Positions 27,076 through 36,371 of a stretch of DNA of 64,000 nt are shown in pieces. A model generated the notes under the pieces. The model was not told the DNA's origin, ran no database searches, and saw nothing but the letters and a program-made list of their open reading frames with translations. Positions within the stretch are counted from its first letter, which is position 1. Each line of letters starts with the position of its first letter. Both the position numbers and the translations under genes were made by a program. This DNA is from Neorhizobium sp. (GTDB lineage Bacteria; Pseudomonadota; Alphaproteobacteria; Rhizobiales; Rhizobiaceae), in the NCBI GenBank assembly GCA_028283725.1, contig JAPWKC010000004.1, forward strand, positions 62,001-126,000. Direction: 5' to 3'.

Positions 27076-29407
27076 TTACGCCTGGTTCTGTTGCGCGTCG
27101 TTCTGCGAGGCTTCGACGACGGCAAGCGCTGCCATGTTGACGACACCGCGCGAGGTGACGGACTGGCCGAGGATATGCGCCGGCATGGCCGTGCCGATGA
27201 GGATCGGGCCGACATGCAGGGCATCCATCATCGTGCGCACGAGGCCGAGCGAGATGCTGGCCGAATCGAGGCTCGGGAAGACGAGAAGATTGGCTTCGCC
27301 GGTCAGCGTGCTGTTCGGCACGGCGCGCCTGCGCAGCTCTTCCGACAGGGCCGAACCGCCCTGCATTTCGCCATCGACTTCCAGTTCCGGTGCCTCGCTG
27401 CGGATGAGCTGCAGCGCCTGGCGCATCTTGGTCGCGCTTTCGGAAGTTGCGCGAGCCGAAATTCGAGTGGCAGATCAGGGCCGCCTTCGGGGTGATGCCG
27501 AAGCGACGGACTTCCTCTGCCGCCAGAATGGTGATCTCGGCGATCTCTTCGGCGGTCGGGTTGTAGTTGACGAACGTGTCGGTGAAGAAGATCGCGCCGC
27601 GCTGCGAGATCAGAAGGCTGAGGCCGCTGAGCGTGCGGGTGCCGGGGCGCTTGCCGATGATCTGGTTGACGTCGCGCAGGTGACGGTCATAGCGTCCCTC
27701 GACGCCGCAGATCAGCGCATCGGCCTCGCCGCGCTTGACCGACAGCGCGCCGATCACCGTGTTGTTGGTGCGCACGATCGTGCGGGCGGCTTCCGGGTTG
27801 ATGCCATTGCGGCCGACGAGCGCGAGATAATCCTCGACATAGTCGCGGTAGCGCGGATCGTCCTCGGGATTGACCACCTGGAAATCGGTTTCCGGGCGAA
27901 TGCGGATGCCGAAACGCTTCAGGCGCGCCTCGATGACCGACGGACGGCCGATCAGGATCGGGCGGGCGATTTCTTCCTCGAGCAGGATCTGGGCGGCGCG
28001 CAGCACGCGTTCGTCTTCACCTTCGGCAAAGATGACGCGCTTCTTGTCGGAGGCCTTGGCTGCCGTGAAAATCGGCTTCATGACGAAGCCCGAGCGCCAG
28101 ACGAAACGGTTCAGCTGATCAAGGTAGGCTTCGACATCCTGGATCGGGCGGGCCGCGACGCCGGTTTCGGCGGCAGCCTTGGCGACGGCGGGTGCGATGC
28201 GCAGGATCAGGCGCGGATCGAACGGCGAGGGGATGAGGTAGTTCGGTCCGAAGATCGGGGTCTCATCCGAATAGGCCTTGGCGGCTACGTCGGAGACTTC
28301 TTCGCGCGCGAGTTCGGCGATGGCACGCACGGCGGCCATCTTCATCTCTTCGTTGATCGTGCGGGCGCCGCAATCGAGTGCGCCGCGGAAGATGTAGGGG
28401 AAGCAGAGAACGTTGTTCACCTGGTTCGGGAAGTCCGAACGGCCCGTGCAGATCATCGCGTCCGGGCGGGCAGCGCGGGCAAGTTCCGGCATGATTTCCG
28501 GCTTCGGGTTGGCCAGCGCCATGATCAGCGGCTTCGGCGCCATCTGCACCAGAAGCTCGGGCTTCAGGACGCCCGCAGCCGACAGGCCGAGGAAGACGTC
28601 GGCGCCGCCGATCGAATCGGCCAGCGTGCGGTTGTCGCTCTTCTGCGCGTAGATCGACTTCCATTCGTCCATCAGCTCGACACGGCCTTCGTAGACGAGG
28701 CCTTCGATGTCGTGGACCCAGATGTTTTCCTTTTTCGCGCCGAGCGACACGAGAAGGTGGAGACAGGCGAGGGCGGCGGCACCTGCACCCGAGGTGACGA
28801 TCTTGACGTCGTCGATCTGCTTGCCGGCGAGTTCCAGGCCGTTCAGCACTGCGGCGGCGACGATGATCGCGGTGCCGTGCTGGTCGTCATGGAAGACCGG
28901 GATGTTCATCTTTTCGCGCAGCTGGCGCTCGACTTCGAAACATTCCGGCGCCTTGATGTCTTCAAGGTTGATGCCCCCGAAGGTCGGTTCCAGCGCCGAG
29001 ACGGTCGAAACCATGGCGTCGATGCCGGGCGCCTCGATCTCGATGTCGAAGACGTCGATGCCGGCGAATTTCTTGAAGAGGACGGCCTTGCCTTCCATCA
29101 CCGGCTTGGAGGCCAGCGGGCCGATATTGCCGAGGCCGAGCACGGCCGAGCCGTTGGAAATCACGGCGACAAGGTTGGCGCGGGCGGTGTATTCCGCCGC
29201 TGCTTCCGGATTGTCGCGGATGGCAAGACAGGGAGCTGCCACGCCCGGCGAATAAGCGAGCGCGAGGTCGCGCTGGTTGCCGAGCGGCTTGGTGGCCTGG
29301 ATCTCAAGCTTGCCGGGGCGGGGATAGCGGTGAAAGAAAAGCGCCTGCTCGTCGAGATCGCCGGAGGTGGGATTGGAGGGCGATGGTTGCGACGTATTCG
29401 ATGTCAT
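27076..29407 (-). pseudogene. maeB: NADP-type malic enzyme (MaeB), reading frame broken by one extra base
   Basis: Malic enzymes of this type decarboxylate malate to pyruvate and carry a C-terminal phosphotransacetylase-like domain. The N-terminal enzyme part (1-430) is intact: [44 protein letters not shown]. The second domain is in frame to CHSNFGSRN, then shifts. The correct sequence (SESATKMRQALQLI onward, ending near 27076) continues in the next frame. Dropping one base around 27441-27448 joins the frames and restores about 776 residues. Read as given, the protein would end in an unrelated 170-residue tail stopping at 26921. A recent mutation and a sequencing error are both possible. Confidence 0.85.
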
Positions 29408-29688
29408 GGCGATCTCGGTCTTTTTGTTCCTGATACGGTTTCCTCAATACAACAACTGGCCGGACGGTCCAGCCCGTTCTTGTCCTTTCCGGCAGTTTGC
29501 CATGCCTTGTCGTCAACGCGTCACGTTTACGCAGGCGGTTGTGATCCCGCCACCGGTGCGCGACGGTTGCAAACCGGCCCTGTCATCATCCTGAAACACG
29601 AGTCTGGTTTTGGAAGACCTATCCAGACGGGCGATTTCGACGCCCGAGGTCAGCCAGAGATCGAGGCAGGAAACGAAAGGACACTTCC
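29408..29688. other. Divergent intergenic region, maeB / lpxH-like gene
   Basis: 281 bp that should hold both promoters. No repeat, hairpin or gene stood out. Confidence 0.5.
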
Positions 29689-30510
29689 GTGACCGGTGAC
29701 ATTGCAACACGGCATTTCAGGACGCTCTTCATTTCCGACGTGCATCTGGGCTCCAAGGCGGCCCGGACCGATTTTCTTCTGGATTTCCTGAGGTATCACG
29801 AGGCCGACACGATCGTGCTCGTCGGCGATATCGTCGATGGCTGGCGGCTGAAGCGTAGCTGGTACTGGCCGCAGGGCTGCAACGACGTCGTGCAGAAACT
29901 GTTGCGCAAGGCCCGCAAGGGGACCCGCATCGTCTACATTCCCGGCAATCACGACGAGTTCCTCCGTTCGTTCCCCGGTACCCATTTCGGCGGTATCGAA
30001 GTGGCCGAGCGGATGGTCCACGAAATGGCCGACGGCAAGAAATACCTCGTCATGCATGGCGATGAATTCGACGTCGTGGTGCGCAATGCCCGGCTGCTCG
30101 CCTATCTCGGCGACTGGGCCTATGACGCGGCGATCGTCATCAATATCGGCCTTGCCGCCGTGCGCCGCAAGCTCGGCATGCCCTACTGGTCCTTTTCGGC
30201 CTGGGCGAAGCTGCAGGTCAAGCATGCGGTCAACTTCATCGGCGAATTCCAGCGCGTGGTGGCCGACGAGGCCCGCCGCCACAAGGTGGACGGCATCATC
30301 TGCGGCCATATCCATCACGCCGTCATGGAAGACATCGATGGCATCCATTACGTCAATACCGGCGACTGGGTGGAAAGCTGCACGGCGATCGTCGAGAACA
30401 TGGATGGATCGCTCGAACTGATCACGTGGCGCCAGATCGCGGCGACTGCCGAGATCACCGCGCTGCCGGCGCCGGTTGCCGCCGAAGCAAACGGCATGCG
30501 CGCGGCCTGA
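29689..30510 (+). CDS. UDP-2,3-diacylglucosamine pyrophosphatase-like metallophosphoesterase
   Basis: A 273-residue calcineurin-like phosphoesterase with all metal motifs: FISDVHLGSKAAR near residue 15, VLVGDIVDGW, YIPGNHDEFLR, VMHGDEFD, and ICGHIHHAVM. It resembles the LpxH group that cleaves UDP-2,3-diacylglucosamine in lipid A synthesis. Many alphaproteobacteria use the unrelated LpxI for that step, so a different phospholipid or nucleotide substrate is possible. It starts with GTG after an AAAGGA site. A tight hairpin follows. Confidence 0.75.
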   Translation: MTGDIATRHFRTLFISDVHLGSKAARTDFLLDFLRYHEADTIVLVGDIVDGWRLKRSWYWPQGCNDVVQKLLRKARKGTRIVYIPGNHDEFLRSFPGTHFGGIEVAERMVHEMADGKKYLVMHGDEFDVVVRNARLLAYLGDWAYDAAIVINIGLAAVRRKLGMPYWSFSAWAKLQVKHAVNFIGEFQRVVADEARRHKVDGIICGHIHHAVMEDIDGIHYVNTGDWVESCTAIVENMDGSLELITWRQIAATAEITALPAPVAAEANGMRAA

Positions 30511-30532
30511 GCAATTCGGCGCAATTCCTACT

Positions 30533-30570
30533 GACAACGGCCTGTCACCGACTGGTGTCAGGCCGTTGTC
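30533..30570. terminator. Strong hairpin between converging genes
   Basis: GACAACGGCCTG at 30533-30544 pairs exactly with CAGGCCGTTGTC at 30559-30570. CACC/GGTG inside extends the stem past one mismatch around a GACT loop. It has no long T-run but sits between the convergent phosphoesterase and epimerase genes. Confidence 0.6.
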
Positions 30571-30681
30571 GTTCCCTGCGCTGGCGCATGTCCGGCATTC
30601 TTCCGAACGCGAACTGCTCCACCTTGGCGTTTCCAGGTCGTTGCGGATGCAGAACCGGTATGCGTCTGTGCTCGAACGACG

Positions 30682-31665
30682 CTATCCCCAAAGGGCAGGC
30701 TCCGGCGGGAAGACCGAGGATCCTTCATAGCGCAGGCCGTTTTCCCGGTCGTGTGCCAGAAGAAGAGGGCCGTCGAGATCCGCGTAATCGGCATCTGCGG
30801 CCAGCAGAACGGCAGGCGCCATGGCAAGCGAGGTGCCGACCATGCAGCCGATCATCACCTTGAACCCGACCCGTCTGGCTTCTGTCTTCATCCGGATCGC
30901 TTCGGTGAGGCCGCCGGTCTTGTCGAGCTTGATGTTGACCGCATCGTAGCGATCGACAAGCGATCGAAGGTCGCCGGTGGAATGGACGCTCTCGTCGGCG
31001 CAGACTGGAACGGGACGGGCAATCTTCGCCAGCATCCGGTCCTTGCCCGCAGGCAGCGGTTGCTCGATCAGCGAAACGCCGAGTTCGGCCGCCAGCGCCA
31101 GATGAAAGACGAGATTGGCTTCGGTCCATCCTTCGTTCGCATCGACGATGATTCGCGCCTTCGGCGCCGATTCGCGCACGGCCCTCAGCCTGCTTTCGTC
31201 GTCTTCCGTGCCAAGCTTGATCTTCAGAAGCGGTCTTGAGGCATTGCGCCGCGCCTGCTCGCCCATCGCCTGAGGCGTGGCAAGCGACAGCGTGTAGGCG
31301 GTGTCGAAAGGCATTGGTCGAGGCAGGCCGATCAGGTCTGCGACACGCCGTCCGCCCGCTTTTGCTTCGAGGTCCCAGAGGGCACAGTCGATGGCATTGC
31401 GGGCGGCGCCCGGCTTCATTTCCTGTTGCAGCGTGGCGCGATCGAGGCCCTGCCGCAGCGGGATTTTCATCGCTTCTATCTCGGCAAGTACGCCTTCGGT
31501 CGTCTCGCCATATCGGCGATAGGGAACGCATTCGCCACGGCCGGTGACACCGTCCTCGGTGATCTGGCAGGTGACGACCTCGGCTTGCGTCTTCGACCCC
31601 CGCGAAATGGTGAAGACGCCGGCGATGGGAAAGGTTTCGATTGTGGCTTCGAGGTGACGGGTCAT
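30682..31665 (-). CDS. Dipeptide epimerase / N-acyl amino acid racemase-like enzyme (DgcA-type)
   Basis: A 327-residue enolase-superfamily enzyme of the muconate-lactonising subgroup. The barrel has the catalytic Lys pair in LLKIKLG, metal ligands Asp (IIVDANEGW), Glu (LIEQPL) and Asp (VCADESV), and the second catalytic Lys in VNIKLDKTGGL. The C-terminal DLDGPLLL is typical of L-Ala-D/L-Glu epimerases used in murein peptide recycling. Rhizobial relatives include DgcA, annotated as an N-acetyl-D-glutamate racemase. The start is uncertain: ATGs at 31665, 31677 and 31686 are all possible. Confidence 0.8.
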   Translation of the reverse strand: MTRHLEATIETFPIAGVFTISRGSKTQAEVVTCQITEDGVTGRGECVPYRRYGETTEGVLAEIEAMKIPLRQGLDRATLQQEMKPGAARNAIDCALWDLEAKAGGRRVADLIGLPRPMPFDTAYTLSLATPQAMGEQARRNASRPLLKIKLGTEDDESRLRAVRESAPKARIIVDANEGWTEANLVFHLALAAELGVSLIEQPLPAGKDRMLAKIARPVPVCADESVHSTGDLRSLVDRYDAVNIKLDKTGGLTEAIRMKTEARRVGFKVMIGCMVGTSLAMAPAVLLAADADYADLDGPLLLAHDRENGLRYEGSSVFPPEPALWG

Positions 31666-31812
31666 GGTTTTCCGCATCCATTTCATGCTTGCCGTTGTGG
31701 CAAATCCGTACGGGCCGACTATATTGCGCCTCTCCGGTCTGCGATCAATCGCGGAACGGTGCCGGCTCGATCATGCCGGTCCCCATACCGCCAGACCGCG
31801 TGAAAGATTAAA

Positions 31813-32961
31813 GTGACGTCGAATTCCGCCGAGATCAAAGCCGAGACCCGCCCGGACGGAAACGGCACACGCTATGTGCTGACCGGCGAGTGGCGCAACA
31901 GCACGATCAGTCATACGCTGGTCAAGGAGTTCGACAAGCTCGAAAAGGCACAGGAGAGCGGTCCGGTCGAGATCGACGTGTCGGGCCTGACCGGTATCGA
32001 CACCGCCGGCGCCTGGCTGATCCGCCGGCTGATCACTGCCAAATCGACCGAGGGGCAGAGCGCAGATGTGATCGGTGCCGAGGGCTCGGTGCATGAACTG
32101 ATCACGGTTCTGCCCGAGACTGTGCCGGCGCCGCCGAAGAGCGATGCGCCGCCGCGCACCCTGTTCGACCGCATCTTCTCGCCGCCCGGCCGCGTGGCAT
32201 TGAGCGCTTGGTCGGATTTTTACGCGGCCATGCATATTCTCGGCTCGGCCGTGCGTGGCGCGCAGCTGAAATTCGGCCGCGGCTCGGGCGTTTCGCCCGC
32301 CTCGGTCGTTACCCATATCGACAGGATGGGCGTGCGTGCGACGCCGATCATCATTCTCATGTCGTTCCTGATCGGCGCGATCATCGCCCAGCAGGGCGCC
32401 TTCCAGCTGCGCTATTTCGGCGCCGAGATCTTCGTGGTCGATCTCGTCGGCATTCTGCAATTGCGCGAAATCGGTGTGCTTTTGACGGCGATCATGATCG
32501 CCGGGCGCTCGGGAAGCGCCATTACCGCCGAAATCGGCTCGATGAAGATGCGCGAGGAAATCGACGCGCTGACCGTCATCGGTCTCAATCCGGTCGGGGT
32601 CCTGATTTTCCCGCGGCTCGTCGCGCTCACCGTCGCATTGCCGCTTCTGACGATCCTTGCCAATTTTTCGGCGCTGTACGGCGCTTCGGTCGTCACCTGG
32701 GCCTATTCCGGCATCACATTTGACACGTTCCTCGGGCGCCTGCATGAGGCGATCGACCATACGTCGGTGGCTGCCGGCATGATCAAGGCGCCGTTCATGG
32801 CGCTGACGATCGGCATCGTCGCGGCGGTCGAAGGCATGAAGGTCGGCGGCAGCGCCGAATCGCTCGGCCAGCATGTGACGGCATCGGTGGTGAAATCGAT
32901 CTTCGCCGTCATCACCATCGACGCGTTCTTCGCGGTCTTCTACTCGGCAATCGACTTTTGA
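31813..32961 (+). CDS. mlaE: Mla-type ABC transporter permease with N-terminal STAS domain
   Basis: Inner-membrane permease of the phospholipid transport system that maintains outer-membrane lipid asymmetry. Unlike the short E. coli MlaE, this 382-residue form has an extra N-terminal STAS-like domain (about 20-100, VEIDVSGLTGIDTAGAWLI), which plays the part of the separate MlaB. The permease domain follows, with IILMSFLIGAIIAQQGAFQL, MIAGRSGSAITAEIGSMK and LNPVGVLIFPRLVAL. It starts with GTG. It is first of a four-gene operon with the ATPase, substrate-binding protein and lipoprotein. Confidence 0.92.
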   Translation: MTSNSAEIKAETRPDGNGTRYVLTGEWRNSTISHTLVKEFDKLEKAQESGPVEIDVSGLTGIDTAGAWLIRRLITAKSTEGQSADVIGAEGSVHELITVLPETVPAPPKSDAPPRTLFDRIFSPPGRVALSAWSDFYAAMHILGSAVRGAQLKFGRGSGVSPASVVTHIDRMGVRATPIIILMSFLIGAIIAQQGAFQLRYFGAEIFVVDLVGILQLREIGVLLTAIMIAGRSGSAITAEIGSMKMREEIDALTVIGLNPVGVLIFPRLVALTVALPLLTILANFSALYGASVVTWAYSGITFDTFLGRLHEAIDHTSVAAGMIKAPFMALTIGIVAAVEGMKVGGSAESLGQHVTASVVKSIFAVITIDAFFAVFYSAIDF

Positions 32962-32972
32962 GGGGCCCGGCG

Positions 32973-33812
32973 ATGGAACACAGAAAGATCCAGGGTCAAG
33001 GCCAGCATCAGCAGGCGGAGCGATACAAGGACCGGCAGGTGGTTCTCTCCGTGCGCGACCTGACCGTCGGCTTCGGTCCCAAGATCGTGCTCGACAACCT
33101 CAACCTCGATATCTATCGCGGCGAGATCCTCGGCTTCGTCGGCGCGTCGGGCACCGGCAAGTCGGTTCTGATGCGCACCGTGCTGCGGCTTTTGCCGCGT
33201 CGTGCCGGCTCGATCGAGATCCTCGGGGTCGATTACCAGAATGCCACCGATGAAGAGCGCGTGGCGCTCGACACGCGGCTTGGGGTGCTTTTCCAGCACG
33301 GCGCGCTTTTCTCGGCGCTGACGGTGAAGGAAAACATCCAGCTGCCGATGCGCGAATATCTCGACCTGCCGCAGACGCTGATGGACGAACTCGCCTATCT
33401 CAAGATCGAGATGGTGGGGCTCGCCGCCGATGCGGCCGACAAATATCCTTCCGAACTGTCGGGAGGCATGATCAAGCGCGCAGCCCTTGCGCGCGCGCTG
33501 GCGCTCGATCCGGATCTCGTCTTTCTCGACGAACCGACATCCGGTCTTGATCCGATCGGCGCTGCGGAATTCGATGCACTGATCGCACGACTGAGAGACA
33601 CGCTGGGGCTGACCGTCTATATGGTGACGCATGACCTCGACAGCCTCTTTTCCGTCTGTGATCGTATTGCCGTACTTGGCGAGAAGCGGGTATTGGTGGA
33701 AGGTACACTTGACGATATGTTTGCCTGTGACGACGCGTGGGTTCAGTCCTATTTCCGAGGCAAGCGGGCGAGAGCTGTTATCACCGACGGTAAACAGCCG
33801 GCCGCGAGATAG
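32973..33812 (+). CDS. mlaF: Mla-type ABC transporter ATP-binding protein
   Basis: A 279-residue ATPase that powers the lipid transporter. Walker A is GASGTGKSVLM near residues 53-63. The signature reads ELSGGMIKRAALARAL and Walker B is LVFLDEPTSGLDPIG. The H-loop His is in MVTHDLDSL. The ATG at 32973 follows a GAGGGG site. The frame is open from a TTG at 32958 overlapping the permease stop. Confidence 0.94.
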   Translation: MEHRKIQGQGQHQQAERYKDRQVVLSVRDLTVGFGPKIVLDNLNLDIYRGEILGFVGASGTGKSVLMRTVLRLLPRRAGSIEILGVDYQNATDEERVALDTRLGVLFQHGALFSALTVKENIQLPMREYLDLPQTLMDELAYLKIEMVGLAADAADKYPSELSGGMIKRAALARALALDPDLVFLDEPTSGLDPIGAAEFDALIARLRDTLGLTVYMVTHDLDSLFSVCDRIAVLGEKRVLVEGTLDDMFACDDAWVQSYFRGKRARAVITDGKQPAAR

Positions 33813-33828
33813 GGAAGAAGATTAACCT

Positions 33829-35199
33829 ATGGAAACCAAAGCCAATTACGCGATCGTCGGGTTCTTTACCCTGCTCGTCATGGCAGCCGCATTCGGCTTC
33901 GTCTACTGGATGGCCGCCTCCGGCCGCGGTGGTCCGACGGCCGAGCTTGCGATTCGCATTCCGGGCTCCGCGAACGGCCTTTCGGTCGGTTCGCCGGTCC
34001 GCTTCAACGGCATTCCTGTCGGTTCGGTGCGCAGTCTCAGCATCGATCCCGACGATCCACGCTATTCGATCGCCTTTACCGAAGTGCGTGCCGATGCGCC
34101 GGTGTTCTCCTCGACCAAGGCGGTTCTCGAAGTGCAGGGCCTGACGGGCTCTGCCTATGTGGAACTGTCCGGCGGTTCGAAGGGTGACGAAAACATCCTG
34201 CAGAAATCGATCGATGCCGGCCGTCCTGCGGTTCTGATCGCCGATCAGTCGAGTGTCACCAACCTTTTGGCGACCGCCGACAAGATCCTGCAGCGCGCCG
34301 ATACCGCGATCGGCGACATCCAGGGCTTCGTTGCCGACGCACGCGGGCCGCTGACCCAGACGATCCGCCATGTGGAGACGTTCACGGCAGCGCTCAGCAA
34401 CAATTCCGACAGTATCGACAAGTTCCTCAACAGCCTTTCGACGCTGTCTGCGACCGTCGACCGGGTGTCGGGCACGCTCAATTCGACGCTTGCCGCCGCC
34501 GAGCAGCTGGTGCGCGCCATCGATGCGGACAAGGTCAATCAGGTCGTGTCCAACACCGAACGCGTGACCCGCAATGTCGCCAATGCCTCGGATAATCTCG
34601 AAGAGATCATGAACAATGTCCGCGGGGCGGCGAGCACGTTCCAACAGGCCGGTGTGGCGGCGCAGACGGCGCTTGGTCGTGCCAATACGATCATGGGTGC
34701 CGTGAACCCGGATCAGGTGCGCACGGCGCTTTCCAACGTCACGGCGGCTTCGGAAGATGCCCGCCAGACGCTGAGTTCGGCGCGTGAAGTTGCCGATAAC
34801 GTCGCTCACCATACGGACGATATCAACAAGGCGATCGGCGACTTCAGCCAGCTGGCCGGAAAGCTCAACAACGCATCGAACCGCGTCGATGGCATTCTGG
34901 CCAAGGTGGACACGATGCTGTCGGGCAGCGATTCTCAGGGGCTCTTCGCGCAGGCGCGCGAAACGCTTGCTTCGTTCAAGACGGTTGCCGACAATATCAA
35001 CGCGCAGGTCGGGCCGATCGCGGCAAACCTGCAGCGGTTCTCCGGCAGCGGGCTCCAGAATATCCAGTCGCTGGTGACCGATACCCGCCAGACGGTGGAA
35101 TCGCTCAATCAGGCGATCAACAACTTCGACCAGAACCCGCAGCGGCTGATCTTCGGCGGCGAGACGGTGAAACAGTATGATGGCAGGACACGGCGTTGA
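33829..35199 (+). CDS. mlaD: MCE-domain substrate-binding protein (MlaD family)
   Basis: A 456-residue lipid-binding component of the Mla-type transporter. One membrane anchor (NYAIVGFFTLLVMAAAFGFVYWMAAS, residues 5-30) leads into the MCE domain (LAIRIPGSANGLSVGSPVRFNGIPVGSVRSL; VQGLTGSAYVELSGG, about 37-115). A long helical region of some 300 residues follows. It is far longer than E. coli MlaD, and the helices may form a channel across the periplasm, as in longer MCE proteins. Confidence 0.92.
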   Translation: METKANYAIVGFFTLLVMAAAFGFVYWMAASGRGGPTAELAIRIPGSANGLSVGSPVRFNGIPVGSVRSLSIDPDDPRYSIAFTEVRADAPVFSSTKAVLEVQGLTGSAYVELSGGSKGDENILQKSIDAGRPAVLIADQSSVTNLLATADKILQRADTAIGDIQGFVADARGPLTQTIRHVETFTAALSNNSDSIDKFLNSLSTLSATVDRVSGTLNSTLAAAEQLVRAIDADKVNQVVSNTERVTRNVANASDNLEEIMNNVRGAASTFQQAGVAAQTALGRANTIMGAVNPDQVRTALSNVTAASEDARQTLSSAREVADNVAHHTDDINKAIGDFSQLAGKLNNASNRVDGILAKVDTMLSGSDSQGLFAQARETLASFKTVADNINAQVGPIAANLQRFSGSGLQNIQSLVTDTRQTVESLNQAINNFDQNPQRLIFGGETVKQYDGRTRR

Positions 35200-35219
35200 G
35201 GCAGGGAGTTCAGGCGTTT

Positions 35220-35834
35220 ATGACGGGTAACAAGACTGCCGGCCGGCCATTGCTGCGCCATCCGATGATCCTCGCATTGCCGCTTCTGGCCGCATTGCTG
35301 GCAAGCTGCGGTACGGCTGCTAAGAACGACACGTTCGACCTGTCGCTGACGCCGGCCACGGAAGGGCCGTCGGCCAAGACGAAGCAGGTCCTCGTGCCGC
35401 AACCGACGGCGGTCAAGATGCTCGACAGCGATCAGGTCGTTGTGCGCGTCTCGTCCTCCGAGGTTCAGTATCTGGCGGATTCGCGCTGGGGCGACACATT
35501 GCCGAACCTCGTTCAGGCCAAGCTCGTCCAGGCCTTCGAAAACTCGCACCGCCTCGGCGGCGTCGGCAAGCCGGGTCAGGGTCTGGCGATCGACTATCAG
35601 GTCGTGACCGATATCCGCACGTTCGAGGTCAATGCTTCCGGACCGCGCACCGCGACCGTCGAGATTTCGGCAAAGATCCTCAACGATCGCAATGGTACGG
35701 TAAAGGCGCAGAATGTGTTTCGCGCCGTCGTGCCGGTGTCCGGCGCCGACAACCGCAACTTCATTGGTGCGCTCAACAAGGCGTTTGCACAGGTCGGCTC
35801 GCAGATCGTCGACTGGTCGCTGAAGTCGATGTAA
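35220..35834 (+). CDS. ABC-type transport auxiliary lipoprotein
   Basis: A 204-residue lipoprotein. The signal ends in a lipobox (PLLAALLASCG), placing Cys near residue 30. The mature part matches the PqiC/ABC-transport auxiliary family (VVRVSSSEVQYLADSRWGDTLPNLVQAKLVQAFEN). These lipoproteins sit in the outer membrane and pair with MCE proteins. A TTG at 35196 overlaps the mlaD stop by four bases, but the ATG at 35220 gives a normal signal peptide. Last gene of the operon. Confidence 0.88.
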   Translation: MTGNKTAGRPLLRHPMILALPLLAALLASCGTAAKNDTFDLSLTPATEGPSAKTKQVLVPQPTAVKMLDSDQVVVRVSSSEVQYLADSRWGDTLPNLVQAKLVQAFENSHRLGGVGKPGQGLAIDYQVVTDIRTFEVNASGPRTATVEISAKILNDRNGTVKAQNVFRAVVPVSGADNRNFIGALNKAFAQVGSQIVDWSLKSM

Positions 35835-35860
35835 TCGCAGGCAGTGCCTGAACTGATCTG

Positions 35861-35894
35861 AAAGCCGCTATGGGAGACCATGGCGGCTTTTTTT
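35861..35894 (+). terminator. Terminator of the mla-type operon
   Basis: A 13-bp stem (one G-T pair) between 35861-35873 and 35878-35890 with a GAGA loop, followed by TTTT; it starts AAAGCCGC and ends GCGGCTTT. Confidence 0.9.
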
Positions 35895-36314
35895 GCATTT
35901 GATATCGATCCTTGTCGGCATGGGACGGGGCCTGTGAGGCGATCCACCCTGTGAGCGGGTGTGGGGCCTGCAACGGTCATGGCGGGTCCGTTTCCGTCTA
36001 TCGCATCCCGTCGCGCTCTTCCGGCCCCTCTGGCCGGCTCCACAGCCGGTTGCACCTTGTCCTTGTGCCCGTATCTTTTGGAAAGGGTGGCCATTCATAC
36101 AGGAGTAGGCTCCAGGCCGGTGCATCGCCTTCTGCCATTGGCGCTCTGCCGGAGCAGCATCCGGCCGTGCAGCAAAGCCCTTCAGAAGCCTTTGGCAATC
36201 CTTCCGTCCGGTCTGACGGTATCAGCTCGGATGCACCCGTGGCTCCTGGAAGGGCCGTTGGCCATTCTCCCCTGACGTGGCTTCATCGCCGGGATCAGCC
36301 GGATGGAGGGCAAC
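35895..36314. other. Gene-free stretch between two facing terminators
   Basis: 420 bp bounded by the mla-operon terminator on the left and the gpr terminator on the right. Transcription from either side should stop before entering. Short open frames are present on both strands, but none has a ribosome site, a codon pattern like its neighbours, or a recognisable domain. I cannot assign content. Confidence 0.5.
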
Positions 36315-36341
36315 AAAAAAGGCCGCCCCGAAGGACGGCCT
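36315..36341 (-). terminator. Terminator of gpr
   Basis: On the minus strand a nine-pair stem (36333-36341 with 36320-36328, one G-T pair) has a TTCG tetraloop and is followed by six T. It lies about 30 bases past the gpr stop. Confidence 0.88.
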
Positions 36342-36371
36342 CTTGTCATGTGCTTGTCCGGTCTGACCGCC

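Noticed and set aside
27134..29692. An 852-codon open frame antisense to the malic enzyme gene
   Set aside because: Shadow of a clear enzyme gene; no recognisable domain.
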